Source of the DNA: Diplonema japonicum
Lineage: Eukaryota > Euglenozoa > Diplonemea > Diplonemida > Diplonemidae
Length of the DNA stretch: 64,000 nucleotides
Direction: 5' to 3'
Assembly: GCA_964019335.1 (NCBI GenBank)
Contig: OZ025693.1
Span: forward strand, 186,001 to 250,000
The position numbers and the translations under genes were made by a program. This document shows positions 31,065 through 42,518 of the stretch, in pieces (position 1 is the stretch's first letter; the number at the start of each line of letters is the position of its first letter). The notes below the pieces were generated by a model. It had not been told where the DNA came from, did not search any database, and saw only the letters and a list, made by a program, of their open reading frames with translations.

Positions 31065-33041
31065 CTACTGAGAAGTAACACCAGCTTTGTGCAGTTTCTG
31101 GATATGAAAATTATAAAGGGGGGGGGAAGGGGGTAACCATACCTCAAGGTAAGCTGCCTCTGCTTTGAAGTTAGTAAAGCCAGCAAGCTTTTTCTTCTGA
31201 TCGGGCTGAAGGGTTGCCACGTCCTTGCCCTTAAGCTGGCCACACGCCTGCACCTTCTTCTTCGCAGCCCGGAGCGCCTTCTCGATTTCGGGGTACCTGT
31301 ACATGAGGTTCTTTGATACCCAACAACAAGCATACGATTTAGCAGCGAAGTCCTCGACGGGGTCCTGGGCGACTTCCACTTCCTTCTTCACTTTCTTCTC
31401 CTTCACAACTGGGGCTTCAAGGCCGACACACGCAGGCTCGGCACCTTTTTTTTTTTTTTTTTTTTTAAATAAAAGAATCCCCTCCCCGCTCCATACCCAC
31501 AACTGTATTCTTCTCAACCTTCTTTTTCTCCTCCTGTCCCCAGTTGGTGAAACTGCTGCCCACTTTGTTCGATGTGTGCTGCGTTGCGGACTTCCCAGAC
31601 TGTTTTTTTTTCTTTCCCCCCCCCCTTTTTTTCTTTCCCGCAAAAAAAATACCGTAGTCGCAGAAAGCTGGGTTTTGATGGAACCAGCAAGGCCGCGGTC
31701 TCTACCGGCTGCCCTAAATGCGGCTGCCTTAGGTGCGGGTTTCGCGGCAGTCGGGGAGAGGGATGCAGGGGAAGGGTCGCGCATCTCGAAGAACCTGGAG
31801 GAGAGGGGCCGCCAGATCACGTCGTACAGCTCGTTGTACTTCTGCTCGAAACACTTCTCACCGTTGTGCTTGAAGATGACAAGCTTGTTGGCGGTGGTCA
31901 TACGGGGATGGCAGGTGCTGCACATGATGTAACGCGAGCAAGGCGAGAACCCGTACTTCGTAACGCTGGACATATTAAATTTTCCGATCACGCCAGCAGA
32001 AGTGTTGCTGGCAGACAGCTTTTCCCTGTCGTAAACCACCACGTCACCGGGGAGGTTCCCGAACCCAGACAGCATGAAGAATCTGTTGTGAGGCGACCAG
32101 CACACGGTATTCCGCGGCGCGATGGCGAATTTGTGTAACAGCGTGCCCTTCTCGTCGTAGAGCACAGCCTCGTTGTCGGGCATCTTACCGTAGATCACGA
32201 TGAACTCTTTCCCGTTGTTGTTCCACTGAACGTCGTGGATGGGAGTTTTACCGGTGTTGATGGGGATTGTCTTTTTGGTTTGAACCTGGAAGAGAAGTAG
32301 TGTCGCTTCACCGTAGTACGACTTCCCGCTTTGATCGCTGTCAAGCTGGGCGTCGACTAGGACTGCCGTTCCCTTTTTGTTCCAGTTGGTGCTCACACTG
32401 TCGATTTTAATCTGATACTCCAAGAGGGCCTTGTCCTTCGGAGGCCTGAAGACTTTGATGACAGTCGGTACTGTGTCACGCTCCTTCTCCGAGGGAATCG
32501 AAATCGCGATGATAGATGTTGGCGAGGTGGGTGAGAGGTTAACATGTGTCCACTTCCCCGGGACTTTCAAAATGGGTTCCAATGAAACATCGTTGTAACA
32601 ATTAATTCCTTGGAATGGGTCGTATGTCACTGTTGTGTTTTCGCAGGGCGACCAGGAGATGCATGGCCATGTTGGTGCCCATGTGTGGCTTGCGAGGGTT
32701 TGCTCGGCGGTTTTGTAGATAAATAAATTTTCCTTTCTGCCTTCCATTTCCGGGGCTCTCCATACAGCGAGCCACCCGCCTTTCGGGGACAACGCCATGC
32801 CCATCACCTTCTCTGCCTCTACGGTGAACTTTGCCTTCGATGTTGCAGCATCGAACACCGTCACAATCGCCTTCTTTCTGTTGTATGTCGCAAAGGAGGT
32901 GCCCACTGCGTCGTAGACCATGTCGTCGGTGCCGATGTCACTGAAGCCGGTGTCCGTGCACGTGCCTTTGGCGAACTCCAGCACACTGCACCCTTCCCGC
33001 TCCCTCACCGCTATCACCATAGGGGGTGCCTCCGCAGCCAT
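31065..33041 (-). CDS. EIF2A: Translation initiation factor eIF2A
   Basis: 608 residues from four exons; introns 31600-31652, 31445-31496 and 31098-31142 (53, 52, 45 bp; donors GTATTT, GTATGG, GTATGG), the last leaving 33 nt of coding sequence. The first 420 residues form the eIF2A beta-propeller (e.g. WAPTWPCISWSPCENTTVTY, NTVCWSPHNRFFMLSGFGNL, WRPLSSRFFEMRDPSP). A linker with SFTNWGQEEKKK follows, then a C-terminal helical region (KALRAAKKKVQACGQLKGK) like the tail of eIF2A. The protein binds 40S subunits and initiator tRNA in non-canonical initiation. Translating through the introns would insert false lysine-rich peptides. The start MAAEAPPMV was chosen over an in-frame extension lying in acceptor-like DNA. 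Confidence 0.9.
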   Translation of the reverse strand: MAAEAPPMVIAVREREGCSVLEFAKGTCTDTGFSDIGTDDMVYDAVGTSFATYNRKKAIVTVFDAATSKAKFTVEAEKVMGMALSPKGGWLAVWRAPEMEGRKENLFIYKTAEQTLASHTWAPTWPCISWSPCENTTVTYDPFQGINCYNDVSLEPILKVPGKWTHVNLSPTSPTSIIAISIPSEKERDTVPTVIKVFRPPKDKALLEYQIKIDSVSTNWNKKGTAVLVDAQLDSDQSGKSYYGEATLLLFQVQTKKTIPINTGKTPIHDVQWNNNGKEFIVIYGKMPDNEAVLYDEKGTLLHKFAIAPRNTVCWSPHNRFFMLSGFGNLPGDVVVYDREKLSASNTSAGVIGKFNMSSVTKYGFSPCSRYIMCSTCHPRMTTANKLVIFKHNGEKCFEQKYNELYDVIWRPLSSRFFEMRDPSPASLSPTAAKPAPKAAAFRAAGRDRGLAGSIKTQLSATTVFFLRERKKGGGERKKNSLGSPQRSTHRTKWAAVSPTGDRRRKRRLRRIQLWVWSGEGILLFKKKKKKKGAEPACVGLEAPVVKEKKVKKEVEVAQDPVEDFAAKSYACCWVSKNLMYRYPEIEKALRAAKKKVQACGQLKGKDVATLQPDQKKKLAGFTNFKAEAAYLEVWLPPSPPLYNFHIQKLHKAGVTSQ

Positions 33042-33275
33042 CTTGATAGCCTTTGATACATATATATTTTTTTTTCTTTTGCGGGAAAAGGGGGCAATAG
33101 AAGGGGGAAAAGTAAACAACTAAGATGGAGAAAAAAAAAGAAATTGAAACCAACACGAATACATACACGATGTAGGAGGGGGGTGAGGGGGGGGGGGGGG
33201 GGGGGGTGGAAGATAGATTATCAATTTCATGCTTTCCTTCCCCCCCCCCCCCTTTTTCTTTTTTTGCACATGTTA

Positions 33276-33389
33276 TCAAAGTAATGGGCGGGCAGCACTG
33301 GTTGAATCGGTGGAATAGCTAGGGTCACTTAGCGGGATCTGCTCCGGAGTCCTGCGCTCTGGGGTCCTCGGGTGCACTTCAGGGGTCGC

Positions 33390-33435
<46 letters not shown>

Positions 33436-36400
33436 AACTTCCCCGTACCTTGAACGGCGTCGACGAGGCGACGAAGGATCCGACAGGAGCAACGCCAGGT
33501 TCCAATGAAACTCGTCATCGGAAGCATGGATCTCAGGACTCTGCCCAACAACAGTGGTGCCCTGATGATTATGATATTATTGTATTTCCCCTCCCTTTCA
33601 TACTTCCTCCAAATCCTCGTCTTCTTCCTCTATTTCCTCCAAGATCTGGAATTGAGGGCTTGTCTTCAGGTAACTGAAGAAAGATTTAACCTGGTGTTCG
33701 TAATAGCCTGATATAGCGATCACTACGCTGTCGGAGGCGATGTACTTCGAAAGAAGTTTTTTCTTTTCGGAGCTGAGCCGTGACGCGAAAAGACGTGCGT
33801 CGAATCCGTCAAAGGAGGTCGCGACCCTCTCAGGCTCCAGTCGGATGTAGTTCTTGATCGACGCGATCGCTTCGTTCCGTTCACGCTTAGCCTGATCGGT
33901 CTCGAGGTATTTCTTCCGTTTGCCTTCAGTGCTCATGGTGCCAATGCTGCCCCTACCGCACGCATATAACATCATGGACCTTTCCAGCATTTGAAAGAAC
34001 GCCCCTGCGTATGTTGTGCGGATCAACATGTAGAACCCTGATATCAACAGTTTGAACTGTTGTAGAGTCAGCCCCGTGAGGCAGCTCGTCACCGTTGCCA
34101 AGGGGCCATCGTCGAACTCCTCAAGAAGTTTGATGATGTGGTCCTTCGTCGGTGTGACGATCATGGTTTTGTTTTGCACTGTGATGCTGATCACTGCTAG
34201 TTCGGTTCCCTCGGTCTCACCGTCTTGGGGTGGTTTGAACCCAAGCCTGCCGGACCACAGAATGCGGAGTAACAACGGAAATAAACAGTGTCGTGGACGT
34301 GAACCCTTTACGATCTCTTTCAATGAGAAGGACGACAGGTCGCTGGCAAGCTTGAGGAACAACCGGTACCCGATACTGATTTTGAACTCTGCGAGGAGGA
34401 AATGCACTACCTGGTTCAGCCTGTTCTTTCCCTTGAAGATTCTTCGTAGAGCGTCGACGAGCTTTGTGTTGTGGTGTTCGTCGCAAACTTCCTCGACGGT
34501 GGCACGAAGTTCATCGCAGACGTCCACACCGGGATCGCAGACTTTTCCCGTCTTGTCGGAAGTTTTCACGGGCAGGACAACACGTTTTTTCAACCTGCTT
34601 AGTACGATGTCAGCTGTTTCGTCAGTGATGTCAGACATGTGAAGAACTTTTCTATGGTCGTTCATCAAAAGGTTCGTCATGCATATTACAAACCTCTGTC
34701 TGACCTTGGGAAGCATGAATGTTGAGTCGAATATGTGGTACATTTCCTCGGTGGGGATGTCCTTTGATGCGGCTTCGAAGATGTTCGCGATGACCTTCTC
34801 GCCCGCCAGCATTCTGATCTGCTCGATCAGCAAGCGTAGTTCCTGGCCGGAGAGAGACGACGTGAGTCGGAGCAGCTGTTCGTCATTTGTCGCAGCTTGT
34901 TTGAACGCCGCTTCGCTCTCATAGTCGATGGCGAGTACTTCGTCTTGAAGAGTGATGCAATGCGACACGAATCTATCTACCATTTGATCGCCCCAATCGC
35001 ACAGCCCTGCTTCTTTGAAACTATCGTTGCTTTCCTCGTTCAGATTTTCCACGGCTTTGTCGAAAACGCGTTTGTTGAACGTTGCAGCTGTGTGAGCCTG
35101 CAGCCTCAAGATGAGCTCCTGAAGTTGCGGTTGGTCCAGCGCAGCGCATTTTGTGACGAGGCTCTTGTACCCCAGCACCCCTGCGATCCAATCCTTGCTC
35201 TTTTTGTGGATGTTGACTCCTTTGAAATCCTTGACTCTTGCCATAAGCTTCTCTTTGTCTTCATAGTCAAAGATCATATCAACGTCAAAGCTTACAATAT
35301 CGTCAGCGACTGAATCGAAGACTCTACCGGCGTAAGAGTTGCTGTATGCTGCCTTGATGCCAGACATGACCATGCGGATTCCTTCCGCATCGCAGAGTTT
35401 AAGGTCTTGGATGAGTTTGGAGTCGGACCCTATGGTGTTTTGTATTCTCTTCAGGATGGCTGATTTCGACATGTTGTTGACCTCGTGTTGCAGGAATTGT
35501 TTCGACACGCATGAGAATTTCTGCCTGTTGTTGAACGCGTGAAGCATCACCTCCAACGACGGGAAGTTGCTCAGCTTGTTCATCATAGTGTTCTTTGCTG
35601 TTCTTGCCGTCCTTGTCGCGCTTTCCAATGCCCCTAAAGATGGTATCTTATGAAGCTCGTCGGGCGTGTCCATCCATTGATCCAACATTCGTTTTCCGAG
35701 CGTTCCCTTCTTCAGCCTGCCGATGAGCGCGGTGACTTGGGAGTGGGATTTGTCCTTAAATGCCGCGCCGACCTCGTCAGGGAAAACAGCTAGCAGCTCA
35801 TCCTTGTCGAGGAAATGTTCCGGGAACTCGCCGGTTACTTGGTTCACCTTTGCAAGCACCATGCATCTTAAATCATCGTCGTCACCAAGAACAAGGTCAA
35901 GGTCCATGTCGCAGGTTGTGTCTTGGACAGACTTCATGAGCTCCAAGGTAGGGCTGCTTTCGATGAAGAATTTGCTTGAGCGTTTGAGGATGCTTCGTAC
36001 CTTGCTCTCGCTCAGGCTTGTCAGCGTGTTGCGCATTGTCTTGCAGGAACATGCTGCGATGATGTTCTCTATTTCACAATTTTGCGGCAGCGATCCCAGC
36101 TTTCGCATCTCCGAAATGAACACGTCCACCTGGTCCCTCGACTCCACAAAGTCCAAGGCGTTCAGCCCCAACTTGTCCAACGCTTCTTCAAACTGTGTGA
36201 ACAGTTCCGTGAAGCACATCTTTCCGATTCCTTCCATTGCTATCCTGTACGGGATGTCGTTCATCTGTTTCTTAAACTGCCTCCCGCAACCCTTTGCGAT
36301 TCCTAGAAGGTCTTGGTAGCTCATCTGCCAAGGATCCTTCCCGGTGCCCTTCACCTCCAACATCGAGAGGAATTGCTTTCTTTTCCCGACGTCCTTGATG

Positions 36401-39400
36401 GTGTCGAGAAGGTCTTGCGGGAGGTATTTCTCTACGTTGAAGGGGTTCGCTCCGTTTTTCAGGCCTTCGACGATGTTTATTGCTGGGTCGAGCATTTCCT
36501 TGTACTTTTCAAGGTCTTGGACCCGTGAGATCACCGTTTTGCCGATTTTTGTTTTCTCGGCCTCTGCTTTGATCTTCTCGACGGCGCCACCGAACTCGTC
36601 GTCTACGCGTTGCATGAGGCGTTTCAGCTGTGCGGCCTCAGGCCCTGTAGGGTCCTTGAGGGCATTGGTGATGGCATCTGCATTGAAACCATTCACACCT
36701 AGCGTCTCCATTTTCTTGACCAGCTCTGGCTGTTCCCCACGCAGTAAGGAGTCTTTGATGGCCGCACGATCATCAGCTTGCTTTTCCGCTTCTTTTGCTG
36801 CCTCTGCTACCGCGATCTTCAGTTGCTGTTTGAACTCGGAGATCTCCTCTGTTATCTTGTCCTCGCACCCCGCCACCATCTCGTCCATCGTCGCTGCCTT
36901 TGCCCCGTCGGACCCCCGTGCAGACCACCATGCTTCCAGACTCTCAAGTTCATGCATAACAGCAGTGTATTTGTTATGCAACCATTCTGTTTTGGTATAA
37001 TCTAAGTACCTGGTCAGAGCGTTGCCCAGGGATGTGGTAAGAGCGACCCATGCTCCTATGTTGTAGGCCCTCAGCTGTTCAAAGGTGGCCAGAGCTGCCA
37101 ACGCAGTGCCCAAGGCACCCAGGGCGTAGATGGTGAGCGTGATACCGGTCTTGTATTTGTCGTACCGAGCAGCATCTTTATTGTAGGCTGCCACTTTGGG
37201 CGCCAGGCGCATTTTTACGTACTCTGCGATGGTCAGCTCCGAGTAGCCATCGTCCCCGTACTTCGTGATTTCAACAGGAGGCACGGAACCTTTGTACTTA
37301 GGGATGGAGTTCTCGCTCATCTCGCTCTGTACCAGCTCTTGTGTAAACGCCGTCAGCTTGATGTGCAGAAGCTCCGATCTTGTGCCGTACTGCGGCACGT
37401 CGCCGTTCGCCTCATCCTTTTCCGACAGATTCATCTCTTTCCGTTCCTTCGAGCGTTTAGCCGCCAACCGCTTCTCCGACGCCTTCTTGATCTCCTGGTC
37501 GGAGTACATCCCGGAGCGCGTTCTGTACATGTAAATCTCAGAAAGCAAACCCTCTGCGGCTGACTTCAAACTCACCCACTTGGCGCCAGCGTTGATCTTG
37601 TTCGTGATGGACTGCATGAGGGAGACTGCGATGGGGAGCACGACCACAACGATAGAGAGTGCCGCGTACAACTGCGAGACCACGCTGGTGTCGCCCCCCG
37701 CCCACTTGCGGGAGCCGGACTTGTTCTTGCCGTCGGTCTCGTCTTGCCAGGTCAGCTGGAGAAAGGTCTGTAGAATTGAAATAGCAGTAGCAAGACTCCC
37801 AAGCACCAGGATCCACATCATCATATTGCGGTATCGCCGTTCATTGGCGCGGGCTAGCTGGCTCCAAGCTGCGTAGCTCTCCCAGGCGCGGTTCAGGATC
37901 TCATCGCCGCTGATGGCCTGCTGGATGAGCCGTGTGAAGGTCTCAGGGACCAGCCCCTTCCGGACGAGTTTCCACTCACCTTCGTAGATAATCTGCGCAG
38001 TAGAGCTGTCGACGTTCGAGAGGTACGACTGGTAGTCGTCCTTCGACGCTGTCCCGCCTGACCTTTCTTCAATCTTTCTGATGAGCGACGCGAGCTCGTC
38101 AGCATACCCCCCAGAGCCCTCGATGATGAGCAGCGGCCACTTGTTCTGGACGAAAGGCAGAATGTCGAACTTCGCCGATTTCAAGTCGCCGCCGATGAGA
38201 ATACCCACCACGCGTGCGCCTTCTCTTTTAGGGTGTGCTGTTCCCCGCCCACCTTCACTGGCTGCCTCAAGAATCCGGAGTACCGTGGTTGAGATGTCCT
38301 TCGCGGTGCATTCACAGCCATCAGTGGCCTCCATGGTAGGAACCCCACCATCAGTAGCAATCATGCGTTGTTGCTTATGCAAGAGGATGTGGTGGCTGAA
38401 CCATTTGGTGACCTCTCTGCCGTTGGTGCGCATGAAGGTTTCGACACTGCCCTCCTCGAATCGCTGGATGTTGATTACGGGGACCCTTCCGGTGGCGATG
38501 GGGATGTAGTGGTCAGGGTCATTGAGATCGCGGACTTCGCCTGCAGCCTGCGTACCTTTAGCAAGGGCGGACTTGATGTCCCCTGTGTCGGTGTTGATGA
38601 TGACAGCTCCTTTGGTTTTGGCAGCTGTGACAATCGACCGTGTGATGTACTGCTTGATGAACTTAGCAAGGTCGCCGATGGTGAGAAGTGATCCGTCCTC
38701 ATCGCCGGCGTCGATGATGTTCTGCAAGTTGTCTTCTTCATCAGCACCCGCTATGTCTGCCAGTCCGTGCTTGTCCAGCTGGCGCTGCTTTTTCCGTTTT
38801 TCGTCTTGCAAGGACGTTACTTTTTCCTCTTGGGCGAGCTTTTCAAACCGCGCGTTTGTTTTCAACTCGTGTTCTTCCTCGCTGCTGGAGTCCTCTAGGA
38901 GGGGTTTCGTAGCCTTCCCATCTTCCTTCTCTTTCTTCTCCCGGTTGTGGCGATGCTTTAAAAACGTGTGGAGCCTTCCATCCATGTCGACTTGGTCACC
39001 TATGAGCTTCCCTCGTTTTTTCGAGGTAGCGTCTTTGTGCAGCATTCTCTTGAAATCCACACGGCCGATGATGCGGATGACACCACAGGGGCCTTTGTCG
39101 GATCGGTCGAAGAGGAACTCGCCTGTGCACGGTTTGCCTTTAAGTGATACTGGATCAGAGGTTATGTAGGAGCACCATGGTGTGTCGGTCAGGCGATGGT
39201 CATAGTATACTACCTCTTTCTTCCAAAGTCCTGTTTTCACGGTTCCGGTCTGCTGGATGAAGCCAAGTTTTCGAAGGATGTCCTCACCTCCCTCGAAGGT
39301 GCTCACCTCCAGGCACTCCCCAAGTTTCATGGAACCTGTAATGTCGGCCATTTCAACAGTGACATCGCCTCTTCCTACAGGCTCGCGATACACCATCGCG

Positions 39401-39435
39401 TCCCACCCTCTCGGGGCTTCGGGGTCATCTTCCAT
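33276..39435 (-). CDS. Giant LSDAT(SLOG)-SLATT membrane protein
   Basis: 2019 residues from three exons; two introns sit only at the 3' end (33562-33603, 42 bp; 33391-33448, 58 bp). Residues about 260-460 resemble the LSDAT/SLOG nucleotide-binding domain of TRPM channels, with KGAVIINTDTGDIK, VVGILIGGD and PLLIIEGSGGYADELASLI. Two SLATT/DUF4231-like modules follow. The first (about 515-650) has helices MMMWILVLGSLATAISILQ and LYAALSIVVVVLPIAVSLM; the second (about 740-850) has ITLTIYALGALGTALAALAT and IGAWVALTTSLG. About 1100 residues of charged helical repeats and a serine/proline-rich tail ending STSAARPLL follow. In prokaryotes SLOG senses nucleotide-derived ligands and SLATT is a membrane effector in conflict systems; here a ligand-gated membrane function is inferred. 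No TRP pore is visible. The ATG was chosen over an upstream in-frame GTG. Confidence 0.75.
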
Positions 39436-40011
39436 CTTTCCCTTTGCAGGGAGCACCCCAAGGGAAGGGATGGTGGGAGGCCTTTTTTTTTTTTTTTTCT
39501 TTTTTTTTTTTTTTTAGAAAAAAAAATTTTTTTTTTCTACGCAAATAGTTCATTGTAAAAAAAAAAAATTCGATAAAGTTTCAGTGTGCATGGGGGTGCT
39601 CACTGTCTTAAAAAAGAAAAAAGAGAGTGACCAAGTGCGAGAAAGTGTAAAAAAAAAAAGGGGGGAGGTGCTTTTTTTTTTTTTTTTTGAGAATTTGATA
39701 AGACTCGAGGTTAGCAAAAAAAAAGGGGGGCTTTTTTTCGAACCCATGTTAAGGAAGATGTTCCCCCCGCTCCCATCACTTTCTGAGCAAAAAAGCTTCG
39801 AAAGAGAGAAAAAAAAAAAAAGAAAGGTTAACAAAGAGATGAGATAAAGGAGGTTCCTGTTTGGAACGTCCCCCTTGCCTCTAACAAATATACGAGTTAA
39901 AGTGTGGTTAGACTAAAAAAAAAACAAAAAACTCGGCTTTACGTTAGTTATTTTTTGGAAAAACCCATCGAAGATAAAAAAAAATAGAGAAAAAAAAAAA
40001 GAATAAATAAA
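39436..40011. other. intergenic low-complexity DNA
   Basis: T-runs then A-runs. The segment 39840-39885 ('gataaaggaggttcct…cccccttgcctct') vaguely resembles the retrotransposon tail at 2289 and 5880, too weakly to call. Confidence 0.5.
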
Positions 40012-41391
40012 TCACAACATCAAGAAACAACCCACCGCCACAGCAAGACCCCCAACAGCGAGCTGCGCCGTAAAAGTACCGTCTTTCTCTTCTTTTTCTT
40101 CTTCTTCTTCTTCTTCTCCCCCTTCTTTTTCATCAAAGATCATCCCGAAAAACTTTTCGGTTTCATTATCCTCACCAATCTTATCTGCGGCCAGTTTGAC
40201 AGTGTCTAACTTATGCAGTTTTTCAAGCAAAGTTGATCCTGTTGAAAGTATTGGGTTTTTGTCGACGCTGAGAGTGTGGATGGACGAAAAAAAAGGTGTC
40301 TCGATAGCCATCTCGAGAGCCGTCTGCCCACCGGCGCTCGAAAGGGTAAGATCGAGGTCAGGATGAAAAAGCAGAAGATCATACGAAGAGCCCGGTTCGC
40401 TGTGCGATTTAATATAGCCCATCAAGGCTGTGTATCCGATCTTCGACTGTATGTTCGGGTCCGCCCCTTGACGGAGAAGGATTTCTGTACATGGGTCGTG
40501 TTGCTCTTTACAAGCGATCATCAAAGCGGTCATCCCTTGCTTGTTGACAAGGTTGAGGTTACATTGAAGTGTGTCCGAAAGGTACTGCAGGGTCTCACAT
40601 TTACCTGACGAGGCTGCTGTCATGCACAAAGACCATTTTATGGGGTTATCTTGAGTGTTGAAGTCGTAAGTAGAGCGAATGGAATCGGTGACCATTTTAA
40701 AAATTTCGATGTTGGTGCCTTCGGCTGCAAGACTGATCGCGGTCTTCCCGTTGTTGCTGTTTAAAGTCGGGTCAGCACCATGTTCAAGAAGAACCGCCAC
40801 GATTGACTGAGAGTTACGTTGGATCGCGGTCATTAAGGCGGTCCAGCCCCGCTTGGATTTAACATTAACCACGGCACCGAGTTCAATTAATTTCTCGATG
40901 AACTCAGCGGATGCTTCCATTGCAGCATGCATCAAAACTGTCATTCCGTTCGGAGACACGTGGTTAATCTCTTCTGGGAACATGTTAAACACCTCAATTT
41001 GTTCGCATTGAGCAGCAAAGCCGTATATGCTTATGTGGCAGTTCATCTCTGTCTCGGCGTTCTTGTAGAGTTCGAAGAGTGCCATGTCGCCTTTTCTCAC
41101 GGCCATCTCCCAACCCCAGCTCGTTTTTGGGGCGGTTCTGATCTCCAGCTCCTTCGTCGCCATCATTTTTCTGCTTGGTGTCACGCTTACCTCGGACCCT
41201 TGCGTCACCCCTTCGGCGGACAGAGTTTGCGACCTTTCTAAGTCGCTGCCTTCAAACCCCATTACCAACCATCCTTCGTCTAGCCCCGCAGCCGATTCTA
41301 AAAGCTCCAATACCTTACCCACTGTGTCTTGTTCTGTAATCTCCAAGGATTCGGGTAAGCTGGTTACTTTGGTGGAGAAGAATATGTCCAT
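40012..41391 (-). CDS. Ankyrin-repeat protein with ubiquitin-like start and C-terminal membrane anchor
   Basis: 459 residues, intronless. Residues 1-78 (MDIFFSTKVTSLPESLEITE … SEVSVTPSRK) have the spacing of a ubiquitin-like fold. Ankyrin repeats run from about residue 95 to 390, e.g. GMTVLMHAAMEASAEFIEKL, GWTALMTAIQRNSQSIVAVL and GMTALMIACKEQHDPCTEIL. A pure glutamate/lysine stretch precedes the terminal hydrophobic helix TAQLAVGGLAVAVGCFLML with no residues after it, the layout of a tail-anchored protein of ER or outer mitochondrial membrane. Binding partner and function are unknown. The ATG follows an uninterrupted A-run; the upstream in-frame extension was excluded as leader. Confidence 0.8.
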   Translation of the reverse strand: MDIFFSTKVTSLPESLEITEQDTVGKVLELLESAAGLDEGWLVMGFEGSDLERSQTLSAEGVTQGSEVSVTPSRKMMATKELEIRTAPKTSWGWEMAVRKGDMALFELYKNAETEMNCHISIYGFAAQCEQIEVFNMFPEEINHVSPNGMTVLMHAAMEASAEFIEKLIELGAVVNVKSKRGWTALMTAIQRNSQSIVAVLLEHGADPTLNSNNGKTAISLAAEGTNIEIFKMVTDSIRSTYDFNTQDNPIKWSLCMTAASSGKCETLQYLSDTLQCNLNLVNKQGMTALMIACKEQHDPCTEILLRQGADPNIQSKIGYTALMGYIKSHSEPGSSYDLLLFHPDLDLTLSSAGGQTALEMAIETPFFSSIHTLSVDKNPILSTGSTLLEKLHKLDTVKLAADKIGEDNETEKFFGMIFDEKEGGEEEEEEEKEEKDGTFTAQLAVGGLAVAVGCFLML

Positions 41392-41618
41392 TTTTTTTTT
41401 TTTTTCTTTTCCCCGTCCTTTAAATCGATGCGACCTGACTTTTTTGGAAAGATTTAATACCCGAAAGACTTTAAGAATGAGAAAGAATAAAACAGAACTT
41501 AAAAAGAAAACGAACAAAACAAAAAACAAAAAAAGAGTCAGCTGCCTGTTGCTCATGCACACTGCCACGGATAACATTAAAAGAAAAAAGCCATTTTCTT
41601 TCTTTTGTCTCAAGCAAA

Positions 41619-41653
<35 letters not shown>

Positions 41654-41690
41654 CATCTTTTAAGTTGACACAAGTGTACCCCCCCTTTTC

Positions 41691-42428
41691 TTACTCCTCT
41701 TGCTCTTGGGGGAAAATGGTTTTTGTAACGGGCCCTGTGTCAAAGTCGACGAAGGGAAGGATCTGGTGAGACACGTAACGGAGGTAAGAGCTGACAGCAA
41801 AATGATGCCGGGACTTGGGCTGGACCTCCTTGGCCTGACGCGCGTGAAGTTTCTCATTATGAGTACACGCGTGGATGTGCATCATGGTCTGGGAGCCCGC
41901 TTCCTTGCATGTGGCAGGAGTGACGAGACCTCGAAGCTGAACATCCTCCAGAATCTCGTCGCAGGTGAGCTGTCTGCCCTCCTTGGTGTACCCTGTAAAG
42001 TAACAGGTAGGCACACCGAAATGCTTGTGGTACCCCACGTATAGGCAGTAGTAACGGGTTTTAGCGGAGTGGGGGTTGGTGGTGATGCACACAGCATCTT
42101 CATCAACTGCGTCCTCATCTGTTGATTCGGTATCCACTGTCGCTTGTGTGCATGCTTGTGTGGGCGTGGTTTCTTGGGTGGGCTCTTCTTCTGGTTCCTC
42201 GTCGTACCTTCTGTCACACCTTGCATTCTCGTAGACTAGGAGTTTCAGGTCTTCTTGGTACTTCCAGCCATATTCTTGCATCATCTTTGCAGCCTCTGAA
42301 AACTCTGTCTCTGACAGCAGCCCTTTACTGGCAAACGACCCCCCGCTGTGCTCACGGGTTGTCGCCGCCATCAGTGCTTCATGCACACGGTGTTTCGTCT
42401 CATCATACTTTGCTTTTACAACGTCCAT
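41691..42428 (-). CDS. ATG3: Autophagy E2-like enzyme ATG3
   Basis: 245 residues, intronless. FASKGLLSETEFSEAAKMM matches the N-terminal ATG3 segment that precedes the flexible acidic region (EEPEEEPTQETT). The E2 core follows with RYYCLYVGYHKHFGVPTCYF, GYTKEGRQLTCDEILEDV and the catalytic region MMHIHACTHNEKL, where ATG3 normally reads H-P-C; here the cysteine is kept and the proline is alanine. The end YLRYVSHQILPFVDFDTG matches the C-terminal helix. ATG3 transfers ATG8 to phosphatidylethanolamine on autophagosomes. ATG10 is a less likely alternative because of the N-terminal match and length. A 20-nt C-run sits just before the ATG. Confidence 0.82.
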   Translation of the reverse strand: MDVVKAKYDETKHRVHEALMAATTREHSGGSFASKGLLSETEFSEAAKMMQEYGWKYQEDLKLLVYENARCDRRYDEEPEEEPTQETTPTQACTQATVDTESTDEDAVDEDAVCITTNPHSAKTRYYCLYVGYHKHFGVPTCYFTGYTKEGRQLTCDEILEDVQLRGLVTPATCKEAGSQTMMHIHACTHNEKLHARQAKEVQPKSRHHFAVSSYLRYVSHQILPFVDFDTGPVTKTIFPQEQEE

Positions 42429-42518
42429 GAGGGGGGGGGGGGGGGGGGGCTTTTTTGTCTTTGTATGGGTGTTAATTTTTTGGGTTCGGGAGGGGGGGGG
42501 GATATAATTATTTTTATT

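Noticed and set aside
31065-33119. 684-codon continuous eIF2A frame
   Set aside because: It reads through three introns, inserting lysine/glycine-rich nonsense, and starts upstream in acceptor-like DNA; the spliced model restores the eIF2A tail.
33598-39456. Start of the giant gene at the upstream GTG
   Set aside because: GTG starts are not expected in nuclear genes, and the ATG seven codons later fits the leader pattern.
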